A DNA stretch of 64,000 bases from JAXLYX01 sp046351215 (GTDB lineage: Bacteria > Myxococcota_A > Polyangia > Polyangiales > Houyiibacteriaceae). The notes beneath the pieces are model-generated. The model did not search any database and was not told where the DNA came from. It saw nothing but the letters and a program-made list of their open reading frames with translations. How positions within the stretch are numbered: the stretch's first letter is position 1; the number at the start of each line of letters is the position of its first letter. Of the stretch, positions 1 to 10,632 are shown in pieces. Where the stretch lies: NCBI GenBank assembly GCA_046351215.1, contig JAXLYX010000015.1, positions 155,271 through 219,270 on the forward strand. Reading direction: 5' to 3'. The translations under genes and the position numbers were made by a program.

Positions 1-701
1 CGTCGACGACGCGGATCGTCTCGGAGCCCACGACCGCGATGTCGACCTTGCCGACGAGCTCGTCGATGTCCTTCTTGCTCTTCACGCCGAAGCCGAGCGC
101 GAGCGGGAGCTTCGTCGCAGCGCGGCAGCGGCCGAGGTAGCCGTCGAGCGAGGCGAAGTCGGTCGACTCTCCCGTGACGCCCTTCCGCGCCACGCAGTAC
201 ACGAAGCCACGCGCGCGCTCCGCGATCGCCTTCATGCGCGCGTCGCTCGTGTTCGGCGAGTAGATGAAGATCGGGTCGAGCCCTTGCTTCTCCATCGCCG
301 CGAAGAGCCCGTCGTCGCCCTCCTCGAAGGGGAGGTCGGGGACGATCGCGCCGTGGAGGCCCGCGTCCTTCATCTCCTTCGCGAAGCGGTCGAAGCCCCG
401 CATGAAGGCGATGTTGTAGTAGCTCATGAAGACGAAGGGGATCGGCAGCTCCGACGCCAGCTTCGCCGCTTGCTCGAGGCAGCGGTCGACCGTCGAGCCG
501 CTCGCGAGCGCCTTCTGGTTCGCGTGAAGGATCACCGGTCCGTCGGCGATGGGCTCGGAGAAGGGGATCTGGAGCTCCATCAGATCGACGCCCGCCTCGA
601 CCATCGCGTGGGCGATGCGGCGCGAATCGTCGAAGCTCGGATAGCCGAGCACGATGTGCGTCATGAGCAGGATGTCCTTCTCCTGCTTCCTCTTGCGGAT
701 C

Positions 702-715
<14 letters not shown>
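1..715 (-). CDS. trpA: tryptophan synthase alpha subunit (3' end beyond window)
   Basis: TrpA cleaves indole-3-glycerol phosphate to indole and glyceraldehyde 3-phosphate and channels indole to TrpB. The visible part reads as a TIM barrel. The catalytic Glu lies in LMELQIPFSEP and the catalytic Asp in IADGP; many homologs have ELGIPFSDP, so Gly is Gln and Asp is Glu here. FMSYYN and the phosphate-binding GFGVKSK segment are present. The start is taken as the GTG at 715, which gives VLEAEIRKRK and overlaps the end of trpB by 14 bases. The C-terminus lies off the left edge. Identity is certain; the exact start is less so, since an in-frame internal ATG also exists. Confidence 0.95.
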
Positions 716-1929
<1,214 letters not shown>

Positions 1930-1937
<8 letters not shown>

Positions 1938-2697
1938 GCGAGTGTCCTCCGATGCGTTGACTGAAGACGAAGCGGTCGGTGCGGCAGTACATGCGCGCGA
2001 AGACGGCCGCGGGAGCGAGCGAGAAATGGAGCGTGCGATCGACGCGGAGCACGGCCTCGCCCTCGGCGAGGGCCAGGAGCCGCGCGTGCTCGGACGAGAG
2101 CGACTCGACGCGGAAGGTCTGGTCGGCGCTCTGGGGACGCATGCGGTAGCGCGCCTCGACGATCTCCGAGAGCGAGCGGCCCTCGAGGTCGAGGTCGAGG
2201 AGGCCCGGGAAGCGCTCGGCGTCGAGGTCGATCTCCTCGAGGAGCACGGGCTCTCGCTTCTTCTCGCGGCGAGCGGACGAGAGCCGGACGAGGCGCACGG
2301 CCTCGCGCCCGTGGAGCGGATGGTCGGCCTCGTCCACGAGCCCGCGGCGGGGCTTGCCCACGAGGGCGACGTCGAGCGCGATGCCGCGCTCCCGGAAGGA
2401 GACGAGGGTGCCCGCGAGCGAGAAGAGATCGACCTGCGCGGGCACGCTCCGCACGTAGGTTCCGCTGCCCCGCCGGCGGACGAGCACGCCCCGCTGGATC
2501 AGCGTGTCGGTCGCCTGCCGCACGGTCGGCCGCCCGAGCCCGTAGCGCTCGGCCAGCTCGTGCTCCGACGGGATCTTCGCCCCTGGCGGATAGGCTCCCG
2601 CGCGGATCTGCGCGAAGAGCTCTTCCGCGAGCTGGTGGTAGAGGGGCAACGGCGAGGCCGCGTCGAGCACGAGCTCAACGTGGGGCAGGGCGGTCAA
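1930..2697 (-). CDS. GntR/HutC-family transcriptional regulator
   Basis: A 255-residue regulator. The N-terminal winged HTH spans about residues 15-85 (PLYHQLAEELFAQI, IPSEHELAERYGLGRPTVRQA, GVLVRRRGSGTYV). The C-terminal UTRA ligand-binding domain starts near residue 95. The listed start is a TTG; a GTG some 30 bases further in is possible. The gene overlaps the trpB start, so it is co-transcribed with trpBA and probably controls it. HutC-type UTRA domains sense small metabolites; the ligand is not evident. A matching palindrome lies just upstream at 2699-2710. Confidence 0.9.
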
Positions 2698-2698
2698 G

Positions 2699-2710
2699 TT
2701 GTCAAGACAA
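2699..2710. promoter_or_regulatory. candidate GntR/HutC operator
   Basis: TTGTCAAGACAA has 5-base arms, TTGTC and GACAA, around AA. This is the form typical of GntR/HutC operators (GTC...GAC half sites). It lies immediately upstream of the regulator start. On the minus strand it also contains TTGACA, which could be a -35 element. Binding by the adjacent GntR protein is inference. Confidence 0.5.
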
Positions 2711-2743
2711 GTTGCCGCCCCCTCGCGCCGCCCCGCCCGGAAG

Positions 2744-3796
2744 TCAGCGCGGCACGAGCACCGTGTAGTCGAAGTCGAGCACCACGTGGTCCTCGTACTT
2801 CCCCTCGGCGTTCTTGAGCGGGAAGTCGGCGGCCGCCTTGTCCTTCACGGCGACGGTGCGGAGCCGCAGGGCGCCGACGTCGCCGCGGCCCGGGAGCTCG
2901 TGCTTCTCGAGGACCTCGCTCCACGCGTAGATCGTGTTGCCGGCGAAGCTCGGGTTCGCGTGGGCGCCCGCGTTGATGGCGACGATCTTGAACGCGTTGC
3001 CGAGGCCGTTGAACGAGAGCGAACGCGCCAGGCTGATGATGTGGCCGCCGTAGATGAGGCGCTTTCCGAAGCGGTTCTGGTTCGCGAGCTGCTGGTCGAA
3101 GTGGACCTTCGCCGTGTTCTGGTAGAGGCGCGTCGCGATCTGGTGCTCGGCCTCCTCGAGGGTCATGCCGTCGACGTGGTCGATCTTCTCGCCGACCTCG
3201 TAGTCGCTCCACACGTGGCGCGAGCCTGCGAGCGGGAGATCGTAGTTCTCGAGGTGGAGGTTCGCCGGGATGCGCAGCGCCGAGACGGGGACCGACTTCG
3301 GCAGCTCGGGGACGACGGCCTCCGGCGCGGGGGCCGAGGGATCCTTCTTGTTCACCATCACCCAGCGGCAGTAGTCGAGGACGATCTCGCCGCGCTGGTT
3401 CTTGCCGACCGAGCGGACGTAGACGACGCCCGCCTTGCCGTTGCTGAGCTCCTTCACGCCGATCACGGTCGAGCGCGTGCTCACGGTGTCGCCCGGGTAG
3501 ACGGGCACGCCGAAGATGCCGTTCGCGTAGCCGAGGTTCGCCACCGCGTTCAGCGAGACGTCCGGCACGGTCTTGCCGAAGACCATGTGGAAGGCGAGCA
3601 GGTCGTCGACCGGGGCGCGGGGCAGGCCGAGCTGCCGGGCGAACTCGTCCGACGAATTCACGGCGAAACGCATGCCGTAGAGGCCGACGTAGGCCGACAC
3701 GTCTCCTTCGGTGATCGTGCGCGGCGTCGCGTGGACGAGCTCCTGGCCGACCTTGAAGTCCTCGAAGAAGTTCCCGGCGTTCGTCTTGTTGCCCAT
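2744..3796 (-). CDS. mch: mesaconyl-CoA hydratase (double MaoC hotdog protein)
   Basis: About 350 residues with two MaoC-like hotdog halves. The N-terminus (KTNAGNFFEDFKVGQ, HATPRTITEGDV, YGMRF) and the segment FGKTVPDVSLNAVANLGYA match the mesaconyl-CoA hydratases of the ethylmalonyl-CoA pathway. Those enzymes hydrate mesaconyl-C1-CoA to beta-methylmalyl-CoA. The ATG at 3796 is chosen because GAGGAG precedes it by 7 bases; the reading frame extends upstream, but that part is low quality. No other gene of the pathway is adjacent. A role in C2-unit assimilation is inferred from family membership. Confidence 0.85.
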   Translation of the reverse strand: MGNKTNAGNFFEDFKVGQELVHATPRTITEGDVSAYVGLYGMRFAVNSSDEFARQLGLPRAPVDDLLAFHMVFGKTVPDVSLNAVANLGYANGIFGVPVYPGDTVSTRSTVIGVKELSNGKAGVVYVRSVGKNQRGEIVLDYCRWVMVNKKDPSAPAPEAVVPELPKSVPVSALRIPANLHLENYDLPLAGSRHVWSDYEVGEKIDHVDGMTLEEAEHQIATRLYQNTAKVHFDQQLANQNRFGKRLIYGGHIISLARSLSFNGLGNAFKIVAINAGAHANPSFAGNTIYAWSEVLEKHELPGRGDVGALRLRTVAVKDKAAADFPLKNAEGKYEDHVVLDFDYTVLVPR

Positions 3797-3888
3797 GATT
3801 CGGCTCCTCTTTTCCCGGCGTGTCGGTGACGGGCGCGGCGTGTAATTAGCGCGGAAGGCGGAGGTCTGCATCGAGAGATGGGCCCGGG

Positions 3889-4779
3889 GTGGACGCTGGG
3901 AAGCCCCCGCTCTATCGAAAGGGGGTGGACTCCCCCTCCCCCGCGCTCGGCCTTGCCGAGGGGCTCGAGGCGCTCGGGCGCCTCCTCCGCGGCCGACGCT
4001 TCGTCGCCCTGACCGGAGCGGGCCTCAGCACGGAATCGGGCATCCCCGACTACCGGGGCCCCACGACCCGGCACCTCCCGCGCCGCCCCATCCAGCACCG
4101 CGAGTTCGTCGAGCGCCCGGAGGCCCGCCGGCGGTATTGGGCGAGGAGCACGATCGGCTTCCCCCGCTTCGCGGAGGCCGAGCCGAACCCGGGCCACCAC
4201 GCGCTCGCCCGGCTCGAACACGCCGGCCTGCTCGCCGGCGTGATCACGCAGAACGTGGACCGCCTCCACCACCGCGCGGGCAGCCGCCACGTCATCGAGC
4301 TCCACGGCTCCCTCGCGGAGGTCGTCTGCCTCGGATGTGGCGCCCGCGAGGCACGCCTCGCGCTCCAGGAGCGCCTCCTCGAGCGGAACCCCTGGTGCCG
4401 GCGCCGCGTGGCCGAGCTGCGTCCGGACGGCGACGTCGCGCTCGACGACGAGGACGTGCGCGGCTTCGTGGTCGTGCCCTGCGACCGATGCGGGGGCGAT
4501 CTCATGCCGGACGTGGTGTTCTTCGGCGGGAGCGTCCCCCGGGACCGCGTCGAGGCGGCCTATGCGCTCGTCGAAGGGGCCGAGGCGCTCCTCGTCCTCG
4601 GCACCTCGCTCGCGGTCTACTCGGGGCTGCGTTTCCCGAGGCGCGCGAAGGAGAGAGGCCTCCCCATCGCGCTCGTGAACCTCGGCGAGACACGCGGCGA
4701 TCCCCTCTGCGACCTGCGCGTCGAGGCCCGCACCGGCGAGCTCCTCCCGGCCCTCGCCGAGGCCCTGATCGGGGCGTAG
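3889..4779 (+). CDS. Sir2-family NAD-dependent protein deacylase
   Basis: A sirtuin of up to 296 residues. The NAD-binding motif GAGLSTESGIPDYRG (near residue 44), TQNVDRLH and the catalytic His in IELHGSLAEV are all present. A split zinc site is seen (CLGCG, then CDRCG). The GAGLSTESGIP form resembles class II (SIRT4-like) sirtuins. An arginine-rich insert of about 50 residues separates the two Cys pairs and is long for the family. The listed start is a GTG; the true start may lie anywhere before residue 20. It stands alone, divergent from mch, and its substrate is unknown. Confidence 0.92.
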   Translation: MDAGKPPLYRKGVDSPSPALGLAEGLEALGRLLRGRRFVALTGAGLSTESGIPDYRGPTTRHLPRRPIQHREFVERPEARRRYWARSTIGFPRFAEAEPNPGHHALARLEHAGLLAGVITQNVDRLHHRAGSRHVIELHGSLAEVVCLGCGAREARLALQERLLERNPWCRRRVAELRPDGDVALDDEDVRGFVVVPCDRCGGDLMPDVVFFGGSVPRDRVEAAYALVEGAEALLVLGTSLAVYSGLRFPRRAKERGLPIALVNLGETRGDPLCDLRVEARTGELLPALAEALIGA

Positions 4780-4829
4780 CAGGAAGGTCGAGCAAGGCGC
4801 GCAGCCGAGCGGTTACCATCCCCGAGCCC

Positions 4830-6926
4830 ATGACCGACACGTTCGCCGCGGCCCTCGCCGACGACCAATCCCTCGCGCTCCTGTCCGGAGCCGAACGGAG
4901 CCGCTTCGCCGGCTACCTCGAGTACGTCGAGTTCGCCGCCGGGACCGAGATCCTCCGCGAGGGAACGCGGGCCGCCGACATGTACTTCGTGATGAGCGGC
5001 ACGGCGCGCCTGCACCGCGGCGGCATGGAGGTGAAGACCCTCGGCCGCGGCTCGCATTTCGGCGAGCTCGGCCTCCTCGCCCTCCGCCCGCGCGCGGGCA
5101 CGATCGTGGCGATCACGGAGCTCACGGCGGCCCGCCTCTCGCGCGCCGCCTACGATCGCCTGGCGGTGGAGGAGCCCCAGCTCGCGATCCGCTTCCTCCA
5201 CTCGCTGATCCACCACATCCGGGAGACGGTCACCGACCTCACGGACAGCGTGAGCTACCTGCTCTCGGCGCGCTCCCTGCCGCGACGCGCCGAGATCGAG
5301 GTGACGCTCGACGGCAAGACGCGGACCGTCCCGACGGGCACTCCCCTCTGGGCCCTCTTGCCGAGCGAGGTCGACGGGGCCGTGGTCGTGGCGGGTCTCA
5401 TCGATCGGAAGCCCGTCTCCCTCGACGCGCCCGTGACGGCCGACGTCCATATCGCGCCGCTCGCGACGAGTCATTGGGAAGGCGATCGGATCCGCCGCCG
5501 GAGCCTCGGGCTCGTGCTCCTCGAGGCGGGCCGCCGCGTGGCCCCGGAGGTCGACCTCGCGATCGGTCCCTCGCTCGGAGGCGCGTACCCGATCCTCGCG
5601 GACGCCCCGGTCACGACCCTCCCCGAGCTCGCGGCGAAGCTCGAGCTCGAGATGATCCGCCTCGTCGAGGCCGACGTTCCGATCGGACACGAGTACTGGA
5701 CGGTGGAGGAGGCGACCCACCACTTCGAGACCCACGGCTGGGGTGACGCGGCGAAGCTCCTCCGGACGTGGCGCGACGGGATGGTTCCCCTCGTCACGAT
5801 GGGCAAGGTGCACGCGCTCGCCATGGGACCGATGGTCCCGCGCACGGGCCGGCTCGGCCCCTTCCGGCTCGCCGTCGAGGAGGACAAGCTCGTCCTGATC
5901 GTCAACGAGGGCGAGCCGCGCCTCGCCCACAAACAATCGGCCGAAGCCGTGACCGAGGAGCACCGGCGTTGGTTGACCTCGCTCGGGATCACGAGCGTCG
6001 GCGCCTTCGATCAAGCGTGCGTGCGCGGAGAGGTCTCGCAGCTCATCCGCGTCAGCGAAGGCTTCCAGGAGAAGCGGATCGGCGTCATCGCCGATCAGAT
6101 CGCCCAGCAGCGGGACCGCATCCGCGTGATCTGCATCGCGGGCCCCTCGTCCTCCGGCAAGACCACCTTCATCAAGCGGCTCTCGGTGCAGCTGCAGGTG
6201 AACGGCATCCAGCCGATCGGCATCTCGCTCGACGACTACTACGTCGACCGCGATCGCACGCCGCGCGACGAGAAGGGCGAGTTCGACTTCGAGGCCTTCG
6301 AGGCGCTCGACTCCGCGCTCCTGTCCGAGGAGCTCTCGCAGGTCCTCGCGGGCCGGACGGTGAAGCTCGCCCGCTTCGACTTCAAGGCCGGCAAGAGCCT
6401 GCCCGACGGGGGCGCGGAGATCACGCTGCGCCCGGACCAGATCCTCCTGCTCGAGGGGATCCACGGCCTCAATCCGGAGCTCCTCGGCAACAAGATCGAC
6501 GCCTCGAAGATCTTCCGGATCTTCGTCTGTCCGCTGACCTCGCTGCCGGTCGATCGCCTGAGCCGCGTACCGGTCTCGGACCTCCGCCTGCTCCGCCGCA
6601 TCGTCCGAGACCGCCACACGCGTGGCTCGGACGCAGCCCAGACGATCGCGCGCTGGCCCTCCGTGCGACGCGGGGAGCGCAAGCACATCTTCCCCTTCCT
6701 CGATCGCGCGGACGCCGTCTTCGACACCTCGCTGATCTACGAGCCCGCCGTGCTCAAGGTCTACGCGGAGCGCTACCTGCTCGAGGTCCCGCAGAACCAT
6801 CCGTCGTACGTGACGTCGTACCGCCTGCTCCGCATGCTCGCGCACTTCGTGAGCATCTACCCGGACCACGTCCCTCCGACGTCGATCCTGCGCGAGTTCA
6901 TCGGCGGCAGTGGGTTCGAGTACTGA
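4830..6926 (+). CDS. cNMP-binding / TGS / ThrRS-like / uridine-kinase fusion
   Basis: A 698-residue multidomain protein. Residues about 10-135 form a cyclic-nucleotide-binding fold (FAAGTEILREGTRA, GRGSHFGELGLLALRPRAGT). Residues about 155-215 look like a TGS domain. Residues about 215-420 resemble the threonyl-tRNA-synthetase editing region (HEYWTVEEATHHF). From about residue 430 there is a uridine-kinase/phosphoribulokinase-type P-loop kinase, with Walker A GPSSSGKTT at about 438-446, DDYYVDRD and LLEGIHGLNPEL. TGS/SAD/uridine-kinase proteins are a known nucleoside-kinase family; the cNMP domain in front is the unusual part. The start ATG at 4830 gives MTDTFAAAL. Control of the kinase by cyclic nucleotide is inference. 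Confidence 0.9.
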   Translation: MTDTFAAALADDQSLALLSGAERSRFAGYLEYVEFAAGTEILREGTRAADMYFVMSGTARLHRGGMEVKTLGRGSHFGELGLLALRPRAGTIVAITELTAARLSRAAYDRLAVEEPQLAIRFLHSLIHHIRETVTDLTDSVSYLLSARSLPRRAEIEVTLDGKTRTVPTGTPLWALLPSEVDGAVVVAGLIDRKPVSLDAPVTADVHIAPLATSHWEGDRIRRRSLGLVLLEAGRRVAPEVDLAIGPSLGGAYPILADAPVTTLPELAAKLELEMIRLVEADVPIGHEYWTVEEATHHFETHGWGDAAKLLRTWRDGMVPLVTMGKVHALAMGPMVPRTGRLGPFRLAVEEDKLVLIVNEGEPRLAHKQSAEAVTEEHRRWLTSLGITSVGAFDQACVRGEVSQLIRVSEGFQEKRIGVIADQIAQQRDRIRVICIAGPSSSGKTTFIKRLSVQLQVNGIQPIGISLDDYYVDRDRTPRDEKGEFDFEAFEALDSALLSEELSQVLAGRTVKLARFDFKAGKSLPDGGAEITLRPDQILLLEGIHGLNPELLGNKIDASKIFRIFVCPLTSLPVDRLSRVPVSDLRLLRRIVRDRHTRGSDAAQTIARWPSVRRGERKHIFPFLDRADAVFDTSLIYEPAVLKVYAERYLLEVPQNHPSYVTSYRLLRMLAHFVSIYPDHVPPTSILREFIGGSGFEY

Positions 6927-6941
6927 GGCGCGGTCTCGCCG

Positions 6942-7802
6942 TCACGCCTTGCGCGCGACGACGAGCCGCTCGTGCAGACCGATCGGCGGCTTCTCCCCGC
7001 GTCCGTGGCGCTCCACCCAATCGTGGGTGCCGCTGTCGTCGACGGGCGTGAAGCCGTGCTCGCGCAGCAGGGCCGCCACATCCGTCCGCGTGATCTGGCC
7101 GATGACGGGCTCGCCGACGAGGGCGAACATCGAGAGGACCGCGGGGCGGAACGAGCGATGGATCGTCGCGAGCTTCGGCTCGACGTAGGTCATCGCGAGG
7201 GTGCTCCCCTTCGCCGCGCATTTCGCGAGCGTCGCGAGCGTCGCGCGCGTCGCCTCGGCCGGGAGGTACATGGTCACGCCCTCCCAGACGAAGACCGTCG
7301 GCACCTTGGGGCGGTAGCCGGCCTCGAGGAGCTTCGCCTCGACCGACTCCTTGCCGAAGTCGACCGAGACGTAGGCGATCGACTTGCACGAGGCAGGGAG
7401 GCGGCCCGCCTTCGAGCGCTTCAGCCCCTGCGTGGTCGGATGGTCGACCTCGAAGACGTCGACGTCGGAGAGCCCCCGGAGCCGATGCGCGCGCGCGTCG
7501 AGACCCGCGCCGACCAGCACGAGCTGACGCGCCCCGAGCGCGACGCCTTCCTGCACGGCTCGGTCGATCGCCTCGGTCCGGAGCCCCGCATGGTCGACGA
7601 GGCCGAGGGTGACGATCCCCATCACCCGCTCGAGCCGAGGGCTCGCCTGCGTCAGCCGCTCGAGGCCGCGGAGCAGGCCGCCGATGGGCCCGGGGAGCAG
7701 CACGGATGCGAGCGGATCGCGTACGCCCCCCGTGCCGGCGCCGGACAGGCCTCGGGCGAAGGAGACGGCCATCGCGGTCACGCTCGGGAGGTTCTCGATC
7801 AT
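6942..7802 (-). CDS. class I SAM-dependent methyltransferase, TIGR00027/LCM type
   Basis: A 286-residue protein of the leucine-carboxyl-methyltransferase-like family. LVLVGAGLDARAHRL is the SAM-binding motif I. FEVDHP carries the acidic residue for the ribose, and VWEGVTMYL is the family signature loop. Family members methylate carboxylates or small molecules and are abundant in actinobacteria and myxobacteria. The substrate cannot be told. The gene runs convergent to the kinase fusion and divergent from fmdB. The ATG at 7802 is the first plausible start. Confidence 0.88.
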   Translation of the reverse strand: MIENLPSVTAMAVSFARGLSGAGTGGVRDPLASVLLPGPIGGLLRGLERLTQASPRLERVMGIVTLGLVDHAGLRTEAIDRAVQEGVALGARQLVLVGAGLDARAHRLRGLSDVDVFEVDHPTTQGLKRSKAGRLPASCKSIAYVSVDFGKESVEAKLLEAGYRPKVPTVFVWEGVTMYLPAEATRATLATLAKCAAKGSTLAMTYVEPKLATIHRSFRPAVLSMFALVGEPVIGQITRTDVAALLREHGFTPVDDSGTHDWVERHGRGEKPPIGLHERLVVARKA

Positions 7803-7948
7803 GGGCGAAGCCTAGTGGACACGGCGATCCCGCACAAAGCACCCATCCGGGCGAAGGCGGTCTCATCGACGCACGCCCGGGGCTGGGGACGGGCCTGCCT
7901 TGACTCCCGGCTTCCCCAACTTACGTTTCGGCCGCTACGGAGAGTCCC

Positions 7949-8179
7949 ATGCCGACCTACGAATACGCCTGCGAGTCTTGCCGCCACGGGTTCGAGGTGG
8001 AGCAGCGCATCACCGAAGACCCGCTCACGAAGTGCCCCGACTGTGGGAAGCCCTCCCTCAAGCGCCTCGTCGGAACGGGGAATTTCCTGCTCAAGGGGGG
8101 CGGCTGGTACTCGGACCTCTACAGCGGCCCGTCCAACAAGAAGGGCGCGTCCTCGAGCTCGTCGTCCGGCGGCGACTGA
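7949..8179 (+). CDS. FmdB-family zinc-ribbon protein
   Basis: A 76-residue protein starting MPTYEYACESC, the standard opening of the FmdB/YfiH-type putative regulatory zinc ribbons. Two CxxC pairs (CESC and CPDC) make the zinc knuckle in the first 35 residues. The C-terminus is a serine-rich tail followed by GGD. Function is poorly defined in the family; an amidase-operon regulator was the founding member. It ends 6 bases from the convergent helicase gene. Confidence 0.93.
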   Translation: MPTYEYACESCRHGFEVEQRITEDPLTKCPDCGKPSLKRLVGTGNFLLKGGGWYSDLYSGPSNKKGASSSSSSGGD

Positions 8180-8185
8180 GGTCGT

Positions 8186-10495
8186 TCAGGCCGGCGCGAG
8201 GTAGGTCGCGACGACGGTCTTCGTGCCGACCTCGCGGAACGCGACCGTGACCTTCGGCGGCATGCCCGGAGAGACCTCGCGCACCTCGCCGATGCCGAAC
8301 TTCGGATGGCGGACGCGCATGCCCTTCCGGAGCGCGCCGCCCTCGGGCACGTCGTGCGCGTCGGACGAGTCCACGTAGCTCTCGCCCGAGCCCGTCCGCG
8401 CCGCCGTGCGAGGAGCCTCGAAGGCGTCGTAGGACGGATGGGCGTCGTAGGCCTCGCGCTCGTGGCCTCCGCGTCCGCCGTACGAGCCGCCCCCGTAGGA
8501 GCCTCCGCCGTAGGAGCTCCCGCCGTAGCCGCCCGAGCCCCCGTACGAGGCGCGCGCGCCGAGCACGGGCCGGGGCCGCGTGTCGATCTGCTCGACATCG
8601 GCCGCCGGGAGCTCGTCGAGGAAGCGCGAGGGGATCCCGACGCGCGCCTGCCCGAAGAGGCGACGGAGCGCCGCATGCGAGAGGACGAGGCGCTGCCGTG
8701 CACGCGTGAACGCGACGTACGCGAGGCGGCGCTCCTCCTCGAGCTCGTCGGGATCCGCGCCGGCGTCGAGGCCGCGGTACGGGAACATCTGCTCCTCGAG
8801 GCCGGTGACCATCACCGTGTCGAACTCGAGGCCCTTCGCCGCGTGGACCGTCATCAGCGTCACGCGATCCTGCCCCGCCGTCTCCTCGACCTCGGTGTCG
8901 AGCGTCACCCGCTCGAGGAAGCCGGCCAGCGTCGGCACGTCGGATTCGGCCTCGTACTGGGCGATCGAGCCGACGAGCTCGGAGAGGTTCTCGAGGCGCG
9001 CGTCGGCCTCGGGCGTGTCCTCCGCGCGGAGCACGGCCTCGTAGCCCGTCTTCTCGACGATGTCGCGCGCGAGCACGGCCACGGACTCGCCCTTCTCGAC
9101 GTCGCGACGGAATCCGTCGATCAGGGCGACGAAGGCCGCGATCTTCGATCGCGCGGCCGAAGGCAGCTCCGCGCCCGAGGCGAGCGAACGCAGCGTCGCG
9201 AGCACGGGCTCGCCCGAGCGCGCCGCGTGATCGAGCACCTTGTCGAGCGTGGTCTTGCCCACGCCGCGCGCCGGCACGTTGACGATGCGGAGGCAGCTCA
9301 CGTCGTCGGCCGGGTTCTGGATCAGCCGCAGGTACGCGAGGAGATCCTTCACCTCGGCGCGCTCGTAGAAGCGCATGCCCCCGACGACCTTGTACGGGAC
9401 GCTGGCAGCGCGGAGCGCTTCTTCGAGGACGCGGCTCTGCGCGTGGGTGCGGTAGAAGACCGCGACCTCGGCGAGCGAATGGCCGTCGTCGAGGAGCTGG
9501 CGCACGCCGCGGACGACCATCTGCGCCTCGGCGCGCTCGTCCTCGGTGCGGACGACGAGGACCTTCGTCCCCTCGTCGTTGTCCGTCCACATCCGCTTCG
9601 GCTCGCGGTCCTGGTTGCGCCTTATGACCTCGTGGGCGACGCGGAGGATGCGCTGCGAGGAACGGTAGTTCTGCTCGAGCTTGATCACGTGCGCCGAGGG
9701 GAAGGCGCGGCGGAAGTCGAGGATGTTGCGACGATCCGCACCGCGCCAGCGGTAGATGCTCTGGTCGTCGTCGCCGACCACGCAGAGGTTCTCGTGCGTG
9801 GCACAGAGCGCGCGCACCAGGCGGAACTGGGCGTGGTTCGTGTCCTGGAACTCGTCGACGAGGATGTAGCGGAAGCGGTCCGAGAGCTCGCGGCGGAGCT
9901 CCGGATCGTGCTCGAGCGCGAGCACGAGGCGGTAGATGAGGTCGCCGAAGTCGAGCGCCGACGCGGCCCGCATGCGCTCCTCGTAGAGGGCGAAGACCTT
10001 GCGCGCGACCTCGCTCGTCGGATCGCGGCCGTCGATCGACGTCGCCATCTCGTTCTTGGCGCTGTTGATGCGCGAGGCGATCTGCTTGGGCGGGTAGCGC
10101 TTCTCGTCGATCTCGAGGTCGCGCAGGATCCGCTTGATCATCGCCTGCTGGTCCTGGTCGTCGTAGATGACGAAGTCCTTGCGCAGACCGATGCGATCGG
10201 CGTACTCGCGGAGGAGCCGGGCACACGTCGCGTGGAAGGTCCCGACGTGGAGCTCGCGCGCCGCACGGCCGACGAGGGGGAAGAGGCGCTCGCGCATCTC
10301 GCCCGCGGCCTTGTTCGTGAACGTGACCGCGAGCACGGAGCCGGGCGACACCTGGCGCTCGCGGACGAGGTAGGCGACACGATGCGTGATGACCCGCGTC
10401 TTGCCGCTCCCGGCGCCGGCGAAGACGACGAGGGGGCCCTCGGTGTGCAGGACGGCCTCGCGCTGGGGCGGATTCATCGTCGACAGGTCGAACAC
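8186..10495 (-). CDS. pcrA: ATP-dependent 3'-5' DNA helicase PcrA/UvrD
   Basis: A 769-residue superfamily 1A helicase for repair and removal of RecA or stalled complexes. The Q motif is NPPQREAV and Walker A is GAGSGKT (about 27-33). VDEFQDTN, GDDDQSIYRWRGA, LEQNYRSSQ, TVHAAKGLEFD and VAFTRARQRL are all present. Near residue 660 comes a low-complexity Gly/Ser/Tyr linker with tandem SYGG units. The C-terminal Tudor-like PcrA domain (GMRVRHPKFGIGEV) contacts RNA polymerase in homologs. The start is a GTG giving VFDLSTMNPP; an ATG 18 bases inside is equally possible. Confidence 0.97.
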   Translation of the reverse strand: MFDLSTMNPPQREAVLHTEGPLVVFAGAGSGKTRVITHRVAYLVRERQVSPGSVLAVTFTNKAAGEMRERLFPLVGRAARELHVGTFHATCARLLREYADRIGLRKDFVIYDDQDQQAMIKRILRDLEIDEKRYPPKQIASRINSAKNEMATSIDGRDPTSEVARKVFALYEERMRAASALDFGDLIYRLVLALEHDPELRRELSDRFRYILVDEFQDTNHAQFRLVRALCATHENLCVVGDDDQSIYRWRGADRRNILDFRRAFPSAHVIKLEQNYRSSQRILRVAHEVIRRNQDREPKRMWTDNDEGTKVLVVRTEDERAEAQMVVRGVRQLLDDGHSLAEVAVFYRTHAQSRVLEEALRAASVPYKVVGGMRFYERAEVKDLLAYLRLIQNPADDVSCLRIVNVPARGVGKTTLDKVLDHAARSGEPVLATLRSLASGAELPSAARSKIAAFVALIDGFRRDVEKGESVAVLARDIVEKTGYEAVLRAEDTPEADARLENLSELVGSIAQYEAESDVPTLAGFLERVTLDTEVEETAGQDRVTLMTVHAAKGLEFDTVMVTGLEEQMFPYRGLDAGADPDELEEERRLAYVAFTRARQRLVLSHAALRRLFGQARVGIPSRFLDELPAADVEQIDTRPRPVLGARASYGGSGGYGGSSYGGGSYGGGSYGGRGGHEREAYDAHPSYDAFEAPRTAARTGSGESYVDSSDAHDVPEGGALRKGMRVRHPKFGIGEVREVSPGMPPKVTVAFREVGTKTVVATYLAPA

Positions 10496-10632
10496 GGCGC
10501 GGACCGTAACCCCGGAGTGAACGTCCGACCAGGGGTCGGGCCCCCTCCCGAGAGAACGAGATGGGCGGGCGGACGTCGAAGCGTGATAAGAAAGCCCGAC
10601 CGATCAGGTGGGGCTGGGAGCGGGACCGGGGC

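Noticed and set aside
4617..6869. A 750-codon open frame opposite the kinase fusion
   Set aside because: Same reason: a composition shadow with low-complexity Arg/Asp/Val/Leu sequence and no domain.
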